The notes below the pieces were generated by a model. It ran no database searches, had not been told where the DNA came from, and saw only the letters and a list, made by a program, of their open reading frames with translations. Below are positions 14,704-21,552 of a stretch of DNA of 32,266 nt, one piece after another. The stretch comes from a virus: IMG/VR virus record IMGVR_UViG_3300037285_000147, positions 1 through 32,266 of that record; one strand, 5' to 3'. Every line of letters begins with the position of its first letter. Within the stretch, counting starts at the first letter, position 1. The translations under genes were made by a program, and so were the position numbers.

Positions 14704-14897
14704 TAATTACAGCCATTATGCCTAAACCATATCAGCCCAGCTTACCAAGAATAGCGTTTGACCATGATGGAACTGTGATGATGGAGGTTGGGCAATTTGG
14801 TGATATTGTTAATGTATATAAATTGCGTACTGCATGGGATATATCAACTGCATGCGTAACACCAAAAATCACAGAGTGGCTATATGATGATAACTAA
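14700..14897 (+). CDS. Small hypothetical protein (GTG start)
   Basis: A 65-residue ORF whose GTG overlaps the previous TGA, a common coupled arrangement. The start MIITAIMPKPYQPSLP echoes the preceding mini-gene. It contains RIAFDHDGTVMMEVGQFGDI and no recognised domain. Confidence 0.45.
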   Translation: MIITAIMPKPYQPSLPRIAFDHDGTVMMEVGQFGDIVNVYKLRTAWDISTACVTPKITEWLYDDN

Positions 14898-14940
14898 TGT
14901 TATGCAACTGGGCCTAAATTGTTAATAAAGGTAAACCTGA

Positions 14941-14968
14941 TTGACTTTCCAGGATTCCTATGTACAAT
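14941..14968 (+). promoter_or_regulatory. Sigma70-type promoter in gap before gp62
   Basis: TTGACT at 14941-14946, a 16-bp spacer and TACAAT at 14963-14968. The gap 14898-15049 otherwise has no gene I trust. An ORF from 14919 runs into gp62 in another frame and lacks support. Confidence 0.45.
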
Positions 14969-15049
14969 GGATGGAAGACACCTATATCTGAATAAACCGT
15001 TGTTCTTTATAGCACGGTTGCAAGTATTACAAATAAAAAGTGAGGATAG

Positions 15050-15520
15050 ATGCCAACAATTAAAGAAGAAATGTCTGCATTGGACCGGCGTAATTTTGCC
15101 TGGTATGATGGACTAAGCGCAGAAGATCAAAAGAAATTGAGCATGTGGGTTGTGATGCGATACGCCAGCAGCACCAGCAGCAAAGTCACTGAAATTAACG
15201 AACACTACTTGACAGTCATCAATGATTTTGTTAATGTGGGATTTAACGATTTACGTCACTATCCAGAGTTTCAATGGCGACTGATGCAACTGGCTGGTAT
15301 CAATAAAGAGCAATTCCACTCATGGATTCCTCCTATGAAGAAGAAGAAAAGTAAAAATGCTGTAAATGATGCACTGATTACATTCTATGCAGAGTTGAAT
15401 CCATTCTTAAACAGTGATGAGTTGGGTATATTACTCACACATAAAACCAAAGATGAAATTAAAGATGAACTAGAAGCACACGGCCTCACTCCCAAGAAAA
15501 TTAAAGAAATGATGAAATGA
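15050..15520 (+). CDS. gp62: Sliding-clamp loader small subunit gp62
   Basis: gp62 is the non-ATPase subunit of the T4 clamp loader and, with gp44, places the gp45 clamp at primer ends. This 156-residue protein (T4 gp62 is 187) shows the typical pattern ALDRRNFAWYDGLSAEDQKKLSMWVVMRYAS, then YLTVINDFVNVGF, then EFQWRLMQLAG and HSWIPP. GAGGATAG lies before the ATG. Its stop overlaps the next start (ATGA). The partner gp44 is not in the window. Confidence 0.8.
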   Translation: MPTIKEEMSALDRRNFAWYDGLSAEDQKKLSMWVVMRYASSTSSKVTEINEHYLTVINDFVNVGFNDLRHYPEFQWRLMQLAGINKEQFHSWIPPMKKKKSKNAVNDALITFYAELNPFLNSDELGILLTHKTKDEIKDELEAHGLTPKKIKEMMK

Positions 15521-16185
15521 CTTTTAAGTGTGGATATTGCAACAAGGTGTTCAAGCTAGAGCGTACTATTGCAGCGCATATGTGTGTTGGTAAGAAGCGA
15601 TATCTGCAAAAGGATGAGCAGCATGTTAGGCTGGCTCTTACATTCTTTAATGACTGGCATCGTATTGCCATGGGCAACAACAGCCAAAAAGATTACAAAA
15701 TATTTATGAAGAGCCAGTATTATGGTGCATTTGTGCGTTTTGGATTGTATGTATTGGAAGCCAGAGTAATTGCTCCAGAACGATACTTGGCATGGTTGAT
15801 AACTAATCAGAAGCCAGTTGATATCTGGTGCAAAGACACCATATACAATGCCTATTTGGCACAACAAAGCAAACTTGAAACTGCCGAGCGAGCGCTGGAA
15901 CGATTTGTAATTCATGCTGATCTTTGGTCACAGAGAACTGGATGTCATTGGAGTGAATATTGGAGCATGGTACAGCCACATACTATGGTGAACGATATCA
16001 AGATGGGGAAAATATCCCCTTGGGTGTTTTTGGGCTATAATTTTGCCCGCAAGCAATTGGAAGACTTGCCTGGTGAAATGCTAAATGATGTTGCTGATAC
16101 AATTGACTTGGCATTTTGGCAACGTAAGATTGACGTAAACAAACCCACAGTCAAGTGGATATCTGAAATGTTGAATGTATCTTGA
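15517..16185 (+). CDS. Conserved phage protein with N-terminal zinc finger
   Basis: A 222-residue protein starting with a C-x2-C-x12-H-x-C finger (C5, C8, H21, C23), probably zinc-binding and nucleic-acid-contacting. The remainder is helical and Trp-rich (FFNDWHRIAMG, APERYLAWLI, SEYWSMVQPH, ISPWVFLGYNF). It is coupled to gp62 by ATGA, which suggests a replication-linked role. The function is unknown to me. Confidence 0.72.
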   Translation: MTFKCGYCNKVFKLERTIAAHMCVGKKRYLQKDEQHVRLALTFFNDWHRIAMGNNSQKDYKIFMKSQYYGAFVRFGLYVLEARVIAPERYLAWLITNQKPVDIWCKDTIYNAYLAQQSKLETAERALERFVIHADLWSQRTGCHWSEYWSMVQPHTMVNDIKMGKISPWVFLGYNFARKQLEDLPGEMLNDVADTIDLAFWQRKIDVNKPTVKWISEMLNVS

Positions 16186-16193
16186 TTATTTTG

Positions 16194-16226
16194 TTGACAT
16201 CAATGGTCTTGTATGCTAAGTATAAT
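16194..16226 (+). promoter_or_regulatory. Candidate promoter
   Basis: A perfect TTGACA at 16194-16199 is followed by TATAAT at 16221-16226 with a long 21-bp spacer, or by TAAGTA at the standard 17 bp. Spacing and -10 quality conflict, so it is only a candidate. Confidence 0.4.
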
Positions 16227-16239
16227 TCAAAGGATAAAA

Positions 16240-16539
16240 ATGATACCATTTCTCAGCGGCGACATGAAACGACGATTATATCAACAGGCCTGTTGTACGG
16301 ATGATGAGGGCAATCAGTATTTCGGCCGCATCTATGTCAACAACAACCATTGTTTGCAGACTGATCGTGTGGTCAAACGATTGATCCGCCGAGGATATTT
16401 TAAAATGAGCATCAAACGTGAAATGCACTATGCACGGCTTGCAAATAGGTTTGCTACCAAGAAATCAGGCAAATGTGCATCTTACATTGAATTGACTGAC
16501 AAAGGCCGGGCTGATGCCAGAAGGATACTGAAACTATGA
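16240..16539 (+). CDS. Small winged-helix-like protein
   Basis: ATG 16240 follows AAAGGATA; a start at 16213 is less likely. The 99-residue basic protein has a helix-turn-helix-like TDRVVKRLIRRGYFKM and a wing with YIELTDKGRADARRIL, the LTxKGR signature of MarR-type winged helices. It is probably a DNA-binding protein; its target is unknown. Its stop overlaps the next ATG. Confidence 0.65.
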   Translation: MIPFLSGDMKRRLYQQACCTDDEGNQYFGRIYVNNNHCLQTDRVVKRLIRRGYFKMSIKREMHYARLANRFATKKSGKCASYIELTDKGRADARRILKL

Positions 16540-16709
16540 AAGAATATATAGCCTATAAAGCATGGTGGATTCAACATCAATCTCCACGTTGTGTAGCATC
16601 TGGCCAATGGCCAGATACCGCTGAGGAAGCGTTTGAACAACATATTAACGATTTAGGGCTTTACCAGCTTATGGAAATTCTCACAGATGAATGGATAACA
16701 CAATTATGA
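16536..16709 (+). CDS. Small hypothetical protein (57 aa)
   Basis: It starts at ATG 16536, overlapping the previous stop, and ends with an overlap into the next ATG (16706). Composition is normal protein-like (YKAWWIQHQSPR, DTAEEAFEQHINDLGLY), Trp and Glu rich. No family recognised. Confidence 0.65.
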   Translation: MKEYIAYKAWWIQHQSPRCVASGQWPDTAEEAFEQHINDLGLYQLMEILTDEWITQL

Positions 16710-17167
16710 AAATGTATATCGCAGTGCTGGACAGTGTACCAGATTTTATGACACCCACACTGGTGGCGCACTCTGTTCTGGCAGCACATACACATTTCCT
16801 CACAGCCAACAAGCTTGAAGATATTATGGATCATGGTCCCTATAAATTTCCTGACTATATTGATTGGTTTGAAAATCACTTCCGCAAAGTTGTGGTCAGG
16901 GTGAACGAAAAAGAATTCGTCAAGATTTGTCAGATTCCTGATGTGTATCTTGGTCATGAAAACACCACACTGGGCGGCGAAAAATGCTGTGCAATCCCAC
17001 CACCATGTGACAATGATAATCGTGAAAACGTGCTGAAATTTGCCAAAATGTGGAAGCCAGACACAACTGCATTGGAAAAAGAACTGGCAGCATGGAAAAA
17101 ACTGTACACGCAATCGGATGAACCTGATGTGGTATATGAGAACGGTGAAATGATTTATGTGTATTAA
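16706..17167 (+). CDS. Hypothetical protein, possible peptidyl-tRNA hydrolase 2-like fold
   Basis: Start 16706 overlaps the previous stop; 16691 is upstream in frame. The 153-residue protein begins MKMYIAVLDSVPDFMTPTLVAHSVLAAHTHF, then VVVRVNEKEFVKICQI. The order of a first strand, a helix holding AxAHxxLAAH, then a strand and short helix is reminiscent of Pth2-type proteins seen in T4-like phages. The catalytic lysine of Pth2 is not evident, so enzymatic function is doubtful. Confidence 0.55.
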   Translation: MKMYIAVLDSVPDFMTPTLVAHSVLAAHTHFLTANKLEDIMDHGPYKFPDYIDWFENHFRKVVVRVNEKEFVKICQIPDVYLGHENTTLGGEKCCAIPPPCDNDNRENVLKFAKMWKPDTTALEKELAAWKKLYTQSDEPDVVYENGEMIYVY

Positions 17168-17178
17168 GGAAACATACT

Positions 17179-17364
17179 ATGCAGAATTATGAAAATGCGA
17201 TTGTGAAGTTCAATGGCGGCAGAGGTGCCTTGTTATGCAACTGGTGCAGGCGTGTGATTACAACTGGAATCAAGCATGAAGATGTTTGGCACAGTTGTGA
17301 CACCTGTGAGCAGCAATTGTATGATTATACCAAAAAACCGTCAGATGGAATTGGAGATTACTAA
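17179..17364 (+). CDS. Small zinc-ribbon protein
   Basis: A 61-residue protein with CNWC at 20-23 and CDTC at 40-43, a compact zinc ribbon. AAGGAA precedes the ATG, and its stop overlaps the next ATG (TAATG). The role is unknown, probably protein or nucleic-acid binding. Confidence 0.7.
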   Translation: MQNYENAIVKFNGGRGALLCNWCRRVITTGIKHEDVWHSCDTCEQQLYDYTKKPSDGIGDY

Positions 17365-17681
17365 TGAGTGAAAATATCCAGTGCATGGTTTGTGCAATTG
17401 ATTTACCAAACTTAGCATATGAATACAGCAAGACTCCTGAATTAAACATTCATCCCAATTATGGATTGCATTTCCGCACATATGGACATTATGGCTCGTG
17501 TATTTTTGACCCTATGGGCACTGGAGAATACCTTGACGTGGCAATTTGCGATGTGTGTATCATGGCTCATTTGGACAAGGTACGGGGTTCTGGCAAGGTT
17601 GAACTTGCAGATAATGCGCAACTATACACCGATGCCGCCACCTCAAATGCGGCCCGCCGCAAAGCTGCACTTGGTGAGTAA
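17364..17681 (+). CDS. Small Cys-pair protein
   Basis: A 105-residue protein with CMVC near the N-terminus and CDVC near residue 70, so a split zinc-binding site. Between them lies HFRTYGHYGSCIFDPMGTGEYLDVAI, possibly beta-rich. It is coupled to the preceding zinc ribbon and overlaps the following GTG start. Confidence 0.65.
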   Translation: MSENIQCMVCAIDLPNLAYEYSKTPELNIHPNYGLHFRTYGHYGSCIFDPMGTGEYLDVAICDVCIMAHLDKVRGSGKVELADNAQLYTDAATSNAARRKAALGE

Positions 17682-17841
17682 AATTACCAGTCCATGTATA
17701 CAAACATGTATGATTGACAACACCAGCAAATTATGCACAGGCTGTTTTCGAAGTATGGATGAAATACGTGAATGGAGCATATTGACACCACAGGCACGTG
17801 ACGCTATTATGCTGGAACTGCCCAACCGCAAACCAACATAG
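17674..17841 (+). CDS. DUF1289 family protein
   Basis: Using GTG 17674, overlapping the previous stop, gives 55 residues with the full DUF1289 signature: SPCIQTC, then KLCTGCFRSMDEIREW, i.e. C-x3-C-x8-C-x2-C. Bacterial members (YdhL type) are predicted metal or Fe-S binding proteins of unknown role. A longer frame opens at 17461 but lies inside the preceding gene. Confidence 0.75.
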   Translation: MSKITSPCIQTCMIDNTSKLCTGCFRSMDEIREWSILTPQARDAIMLELPNRKPT

Positions 17842-17851
17842 GGGAACTGCA

Positions 17852-18088
17852 ATGAATGAATCAATGATAATGATACAAGATCATACCTTGGGCATTGCTG
17901 TTTTTACACCCACCAGGGAATTGGGTATGCTGCGATATTCTCTTGTCCTCACAGATTATGGAAAATGGGGACTAATCACAGATGAGTTAGATCACTGGTT
18001 GGTGGGCTTTGAGGCTTATCGCACGGGGATGTTAGTTATGTGGTCTGACCCAGAGTTCTTTACAATGTTTAAACTGAGGTGGGGCTAA
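17852..18088 (+). CDS. Small protein ending in MFKLRWG (1 of 3)
   Basis: 78 residues from ATG 17852, which follows AGGGGA. The body (TLGIAVFTPTRELGMLRYSLVLTD) is probably beta-rich and unrelated to the next two proteins, but the last seven residues, MFKLRWG, are the same. The codons for RWG form AGGTGGGG, which would be the ribosome site for the next gene. Confidence 0.7.
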   Translation: MNESMIMIQDHTLGIAVFTPTRELGMLRYSLVLTDYGKWGLITDELDHWLVGFEAYRTGMLVMWSDPEFFTMFKLRWG

Positions 18089-18520
18089 CTGTGGAACCAC
18101 ATAAGGCTATGTTGAATTACAAAGATTATCAGTGGGAAGCATTTGTTGATCATGTAGCAGACACCTCACCTTACTCAGTTGACGAATTCAATGGTCTTTA
18201 TAATGTCATTGTGCAGTATTTATTGAGCAATTATAATGCTGTTATTAAAGATAACGATATATACTTTAATAGCGACGAAGATATGGTCATGTTTAAATTA
18301 AGGTGGGGCTGATGTATTATATCGTTAATCCAGATTGGCGTCCTTCTGACCCACGATGGGTAACAACAGCTTTCGCCAGCGCAGAAGTCAGAAATTGGTG
18401 TATTAATTATGGTGCTGTTGTGGGAATACCAATCTCCGCAAACACCAAGATGAAAATAGAGCAGGCGTATATTCATTTCTTTGATGAAGAAATGTATACT
18501 ATGTTTAAATTAAGGTGGGG
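18065..18520 (+). repeat. Three copies of a 20-base end-of-gene repeat
   Basis: Copies at 18065-18084, 18289-18308 and 18501-18520 encode MFKLRWG at the ends of three consecutive genes. Copies 2 and 3 are identical and copy 1 differs at two third- or first-codon positions. Each ends in AGGTGGGG just before the next start codon, so it serves both as a C-terminal peptide and as the Shine-Dalgarno region. Confidence 0.85.
18091..18312 (+). CDS. Small protein ending in MFKLRWG (2 of 3)
   Basis: GTG 18091 lies six bases after AGGTGGGG at the end of the preceding gene; ATG 18109 is also possible. The 73-residue protein is acidic (WEAFVDHVADTSPYSVDEFNGLYN) and ends NSDEDMVMFKLRWG. The stop TGA overlaps the next ATG. 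No family recognised. Confidence 0.65.
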   Translation: MEPHKAMLNYKDYQWEAFVDHVADTSPYSVDEFNGLYNVIVQYLLSNYNAVIKDNDIYFNSDEDMVMFKLRWG

Positions 18521-18524
18521 ATAA
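18312..18524 (+). CDS. Small protein ending in MFKLRWG (3 of 3)
   Basis: 70 residues from ATG 18312, overlapping the previous stop. The body (MYYIVNPDWRPSDPRWVTTAF, AEVRNWCINYGAVVG) differs from its neighbours, but the end FFDEEMYTMFKLRWG is shared. The stop overlaps the next ATG (TAATG). Confidence 0.68.
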   Translation: MYYIVNPDWRPSDPRWVTTAFASAEVRNWCINYGAVVGIPISANTKMKIEQAYIHFFDEEMYTMFKLRWG

Positions 18525-19093
18525 TGAAACCAGTAGTAACAGATATTGACATTGACGTGCCGGATCGAGAGCAAGTGCTCAAACTATTTCCACATGTGGT
18601 GGCAAACAATGGCAAGTCCAAGCACAACACTGGTATATATTTCCACCGCGTGCCAGTGAATCCCATGACCAACCGATGCAGCATTGATTACAAGCAAGCT
18701 GAAGAACAAGGTTACTTCAAGATTGACGTTTTGAATGTTGCCATCTACAAAGAAGTACGTGACGAAGCACACATGGAAGCCCTGCTGGCAACTGAGCCAC
18801 TGTGGGAGTTATTGGAGGAGGAGGAATTCTGCTCTATGTTATTTCACATGAGAGGCCATCATGATATTTGCAGACAAATGAAGCCACAAAACATATCACA
18901 ATTAGCTGCGGTGCTGGCAATGATTCGTCCAGCTAAACGTCATTTAGTTGGAAAGAGTTGGCCGTTTGTTGAGCAGCATGTATGGACCAAGCCCAAGGAC
19001 AACAGTTATTACTTTAAAAAGTCGCATTCAGTTGGATATTCACTGGCGGTAACGCTGCACATGAACATTTTAGTTGAGCAATTTGGTAGTTAA
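18524..19093 (+). CDS. Phage protein with polymerase III alpha-like segment
   Basis: A 189-residue protein beginning MKPVVTDIDIDVPDREQVL. Residues about 105-189 (HHDICRQMKPQNISQLAAVLAMIRPAKRHLVG, then DNSYYFKKSHSVGYSLAV) recall bacterial C-family DNA polymerase alpha subunits, where a similar helix is followed by IRPG. Only part of such an enzyme is present and catalytic aspartates of that family are not obvious, so polymerase activity is unlikely. The first part could be a PHP-like remnant (DIDIDVPDR). The gene is coupled to the preceding three and is convergent with the - strand gene, overlapping it by four bases. Confidence 0.55.
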   Translation: MKPVVTDIDIDVPDREQVLKLFPHVVANNGKSKHNTGIYFHRVPVNPMTNRCSIDYKQAEEQGYFKIDVLNVAIYKEVRDEAHMEALLATEPLWELLEEEEFCSMLFHMRGHHDICRQMKPQNISQLAAVLAMIRPAKRHLVGKSWPFVEQHVWTKPKDNSYYFKKSHSVGYSLAVTLHMNILVEQFGS

Positions 19094-19464
19094 GGCTGCT
19101 TCCTAATAAGCTGCACGTTCTTGCGTTTAATCCTCTTCTGCATGATGTCTTTCAAACATACAGTGGGGCCATGTATAATTTCAAAATCCTTTACATTAAA
19201 TGACCGCAATGCTGGTCTGAACGGCCAAAACCTTTGCCCAAGGATAATATTAATGGGGATCAAACGATTGGTCTCCCACCACCATTCTGCTCCATATAGT
19301 AGGAACTCTTTGCGTAATTCAGGAGTTTTTATTTCCTCATACACATACATTGATATTAGATTGCCGTCTTGATTTTGTATAATTCCTAGATATTCACTTT
19401 TACCATACACTGCGACAGTGAGGAATGGATAAGCGTCTAGCAGTGTTTGTAATTCTATGCTCAT
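19090..19464 (-). CDS. Small conserved hypothetical protein
   Basis: 124 residues from the ATG at 19464 on the - strand. Longer in-frame starts (up to 19533) would cross the promoters. The protein has strands VAVYGKSEYLGIIQNQDGNLISMYVYEEI and EWWWETNRLIPINIIL; no family recognised. No Shine-Dalgarno site is present and a TATAAATA box ends five bases upstream, so the mRNA may be leaderless. Confidence 0.7.
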   Translation of the reverse strand: MSIELQTLLDAYPFLTVAVYGKSEYLGIIQNQDGNLISMYVYEEIKTPELRKEFLLYGAEWWWETNRLIPINIILGQRFWPFRPALRSFNVKDFEIIHGPTVCLKDIMQKRIKRKNVQLIRKQP

Positions 19465-19480
19465 GCGTATATTTATACGC
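19465..19480 (-). promoter_or_regulatory. Late promoter for - strand gene
   Basis: TATAAATA reads from 19477 to 19470 on the - strand, inside a palindrome (GCGTATA, TT, TATACGC). It leaves five bases before the ATG at 19464. Confidence 0.65.
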
Positions 19481-19499
19481 GACCTTTTCAACCAATTCG

Positions 19500-19507
19500 G
19501 ATAAATA
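19500..19507 (+). promoter_or_regulatory. Late-type promoter
   Basis: GATAAATA, with five bases to the ATG at 19513 and no Shine-Dalgarno site. It diverges from the - strand late promoter 20 bases away. Confidence 0.55.
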
Positions 19508-19512
19508 TTTAC

Positions 19513-19950
19513 ATGACAATATTCGCCTATCACACCAACTATGCTGCATCACCAGTTAATGACCAACGCGCAGGCACAATCCGTGTGGGTAGCGACCATC
19601 CTGAACCGGTGAGATTTACTCGAGGATGGGATGCTGTTTTACATTTTGCTTTTCGCAATCATAATCAAAAGCCATTTTTAACATCTGGCAGCACAATTAC
19701 TGCTAGATTTTTCAACACAGAAAACACAGAAGTGTTGGCACGTGATTTTGTATCTGATCCATTAATCACTGGTGCAGCAACATTGGTACTCAACAGTGTG
19801 GCAACTAGTATGTTTGCAGCTGGCCTGTATATTATGGTAATTGAATACACTGATGATCACGGCCGTGTAATGCTGGCTCAATCAACACACAGCCTTCCAC
19901 GGCATGTTGTAGAAGTCATTGATATTACTACTGTTTCCTTAAATAACTGA
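19513..19950 (+). CDS. Probable virion protein (baseplate/fibre-type)
   Basis: A 145-residue, almost all-beta protein. The layout of strands (GTIRVGSDHPEPVRFTRGWDAVLHF, GSTITARFFNTENTEVL, AAGLYIMVIEYTDDHGRVML) resembles BppU-type N-terminal domains of receptor-binding or baseplate proteins. A late-type box fits a structural role. No ribosome site precedes the ATG. It may be an accessory fibre piece; assignment is by pattern only. Confidence 0.6.
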   Translation: MTIFAYHTNYAASPVNDQRAGTIRVGSDHPEPVRFTRGWDAVLHFAFRNHNQKPFLTSGSTITARFFNTENTEVLARDFVSDPLITGAATLVLNSVATSMFAAGLYIMVIEYTDDHGRVMLAQSTHSLPRHVVEVIDITTVSLNN

Positions 19951-19979
19951 TAGACAGACACCACGTTCTGTAATATAAT
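19951..19979 (+). promoter_or_regulatory. Strong sigma70-type promoter for gp61
   Basis: TAGACA at 19951-19956, 17-bp spacer, perfect TATAAT at 19974-19979. The predicted transcript start is at or next to the A of the gp61 ATG at 19986. Confidence 0.7.
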
Positions 19980-19985
19980 AACCAC

Positions 19986-20993
19986 ATGCACTTTTTTGTA
20001 AGCTATATTCGCGGGGTTGTCCCTGCATGGCGTCCATCGTCTGGAGGATGGTTATCTGGTAATTGCCCAGTGTGCGTTCGTATGGGCGAAGCTCGCGCAG
20101 ATGAAAAACAACGCGGCGGGTTCCAGATGTCTGATGACAGTTGGAGTTACAATTGTTTCAACTGTAAATTTAAAACAGGCTGGAGCAAAGGCAACCGTAT
20201 GAACAGTGGCACTCAAATGTTGCTGTCTGGATTTGGTCTGCCCCGCAGTGATATGCAGCGTATTAATATTGAACTCATGCGTGAAGAACAGACAGCACAA
20301 CTATTGAATCCCTTGCCTGAAGTCAAGCCCCCATTTACACCTGTGTGGCCAGAGATACAACTGCCCACAGGTGCTGAATACATTATGGAGACAGATACTA
20401 TAAACAACAACCTTGCTGCTGGTATAGAAATGTTGGATCAACGAGATCTGTTGCACTGGACTGATTGGGCGTATACTTCCAAGGATTTTAAATTCCGCAA
20501 AAGAATAATTCTGCCATACAGATACAATGGCGTGTTGGTGGGACACAATGCCAGATACATTGGTGAACCGCCCAACAGTGAAACGCCCAAGTATATGTTA
20601 AATAAACCGCCAGGATATGTATTCAATCTTGATGCACAAAAACCTGACAGAAATATTGTAATTGTGCTGGAAGGCGATTTTGATGCCATAAGTATAGGAG
20701 GCGTTAGCTTGGGTAGTAATAGTCTAAGTGAAGACCAAGCTAGCCTTATTAACCAACTTAAAAAGAAAACTATCTTATTGCCAGATGCAGATCATGCTGG
20801 TAATGAATTAATCGTCCCAGCAATCCGTGAAGGCTGGTGGGTGGCGTTTCCAGAATGGATGGAACAGCACAAAGATGCAAACAGTGCCATCCAGGAATTT
20901 GGCAGGGCATTTGTGTTACACAGTGTGATCCAAAGTGCTGTTGGTAATCCAACTAAAATAAAAGTATTAGCAAAGAAATATCTAAGGGACTAG
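19986..20993 (+). CDS. gp61: DNA primase gp61
   Basis: gp61 makes pentaribonucleotide primers with gp41 helicase. This 335-residue protein (T4: 342) has an N-terminal zinc site (C27, C30 and C57, C60, in CPVC and CFNC), and a TOPRIM core with EGDFDAIS (E229, D231, D233) and LPDADHAGNE (D267, D269). There is no ribosome-binding site before ATG 19986, and the promoter -10 ends six bases upstream, so the message is probably leaderless. gp41 is two genes downstream. Confidence 0.92.
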   Translation: MHFFVSYIRGVVPAWRPSSGGWLSGNCPVCVRMGEARADEKQRGGFQMSDDSWSYNCFNCKFKTGWSKGNRMNSGTQMLLSGFGLPRSDMQRINIELMREEQTAQLLNPLPEVKPPFTPVWPEIQLPTGAEYIMETDTINNNLAAGIEMLDQRDLLHWTDWAYTSKDFKFRKRIILPYRYNGVLVGHNARYIGEPPNSETPKYMLNKPPGYVFNLDAQKPDRNIVIVLEGDFDAISIGGVSLGSNSLSEDQASLINQLKKKTILLPDADHAGNELIVPAIREGWWVAFPEWMEQHKDANSAIQEFGRAFVLHSVIQSAVGNPTKIKVLAKKYLRD

Positions 20994-20994
20994 A

Positions 20995-21552
20995 ATGACA
21001 TTAATCATCGGTATAACACAAGACAATCAGACATATATGGGAGGGGATGCAGCGGCATCTAGTGAATGCGATATTGAACTTCGCCAGAATCCAAAAGTAT
21101 TTTATAATGGCGCCTATATGATGGGCTACACTACTTCATTTAGAATGGGACAATTATTACAATATGAGCTTGACCCTAAAAACCCCACGCCTGAAGACCT
21201 TGCAACACCTGATTCTATTGTGCGATTTATGGTAACTGAGTTTATACCACAAGTTCGTACATTATTTGACGACAGTGGGTTTAGTAAAATTGAGACAAAT
21301 GTTGAATCAGCTGGTAATTTTATTGTGGCTGTGGGCAACTATTTGTTCGGAATTGAATCAGATTATCAAGTAGGACTATCAACACTGCCATACTTGGCTG
21401 TGGGATCAGGTGCACAGGTAGCCCGTGGATCATTATATACAACACAGCATTTAAATATGACAGCACAAGACAGAATTGCAGTTGCTATGGAGGCAGCACA
21501 AACATTTGTGAATACGGTGGCAGCACCAGTAACAATTATCAAAGGAACATAA
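20995..21552 (+). CDS. Proteasome beta/HslV-like Ntn-hydrolase
   Basis: A 185-residue protein, HslV-sized (about 175). It begins MTLIIGITQDNQTYMGGDAAAS, the proteasome-fold start. If Met1 is removed, Thr1, Asp17 (GGD) and Lys33 (NPKVF) fall exactly at the positions of the catalytic triad of proteasome beta subunits and HslV. A GSG turn (137-139, YLAVGSGAQVARGSL) matches the AxGSG near Ser129. No HslU-type ATPase is next to it. It is placed between primase and helicase, one base after the gp61 stop. Proteolysis during phage growth is a fair inference; the substrate is unknown. Confidence 0.82.
   Translation: MTLIIGITQDNQTYMGGDAAASSECDIELRQNPKVFYNGAYMMGYTTSFRMGQLLQYELDPKNPTPEDLATPDSIVRFMVTEFIPQVRTLFDDSGFSKIETNVESAGNFIVAVGNYLFGIESDYQVGLSTLPYLAVGSGAQVARGSLYTTQHLNMTAQDRIAVAMEAAQTFVNTVAAPVTIIKGT

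Noticed and set aside
14919-15116. 65-aa + strand ORF before gp62
   Set aside because: It overlaps the gp62 start in another frame, has no good ribosome site, and spans a candidate promoter.
18065-18520. CRISPR-like array from three spaced 20-mers
   Set aside because: The intervals of about 200 bases are coding, the copies are gene ends and there is no palindrome or cas gene.
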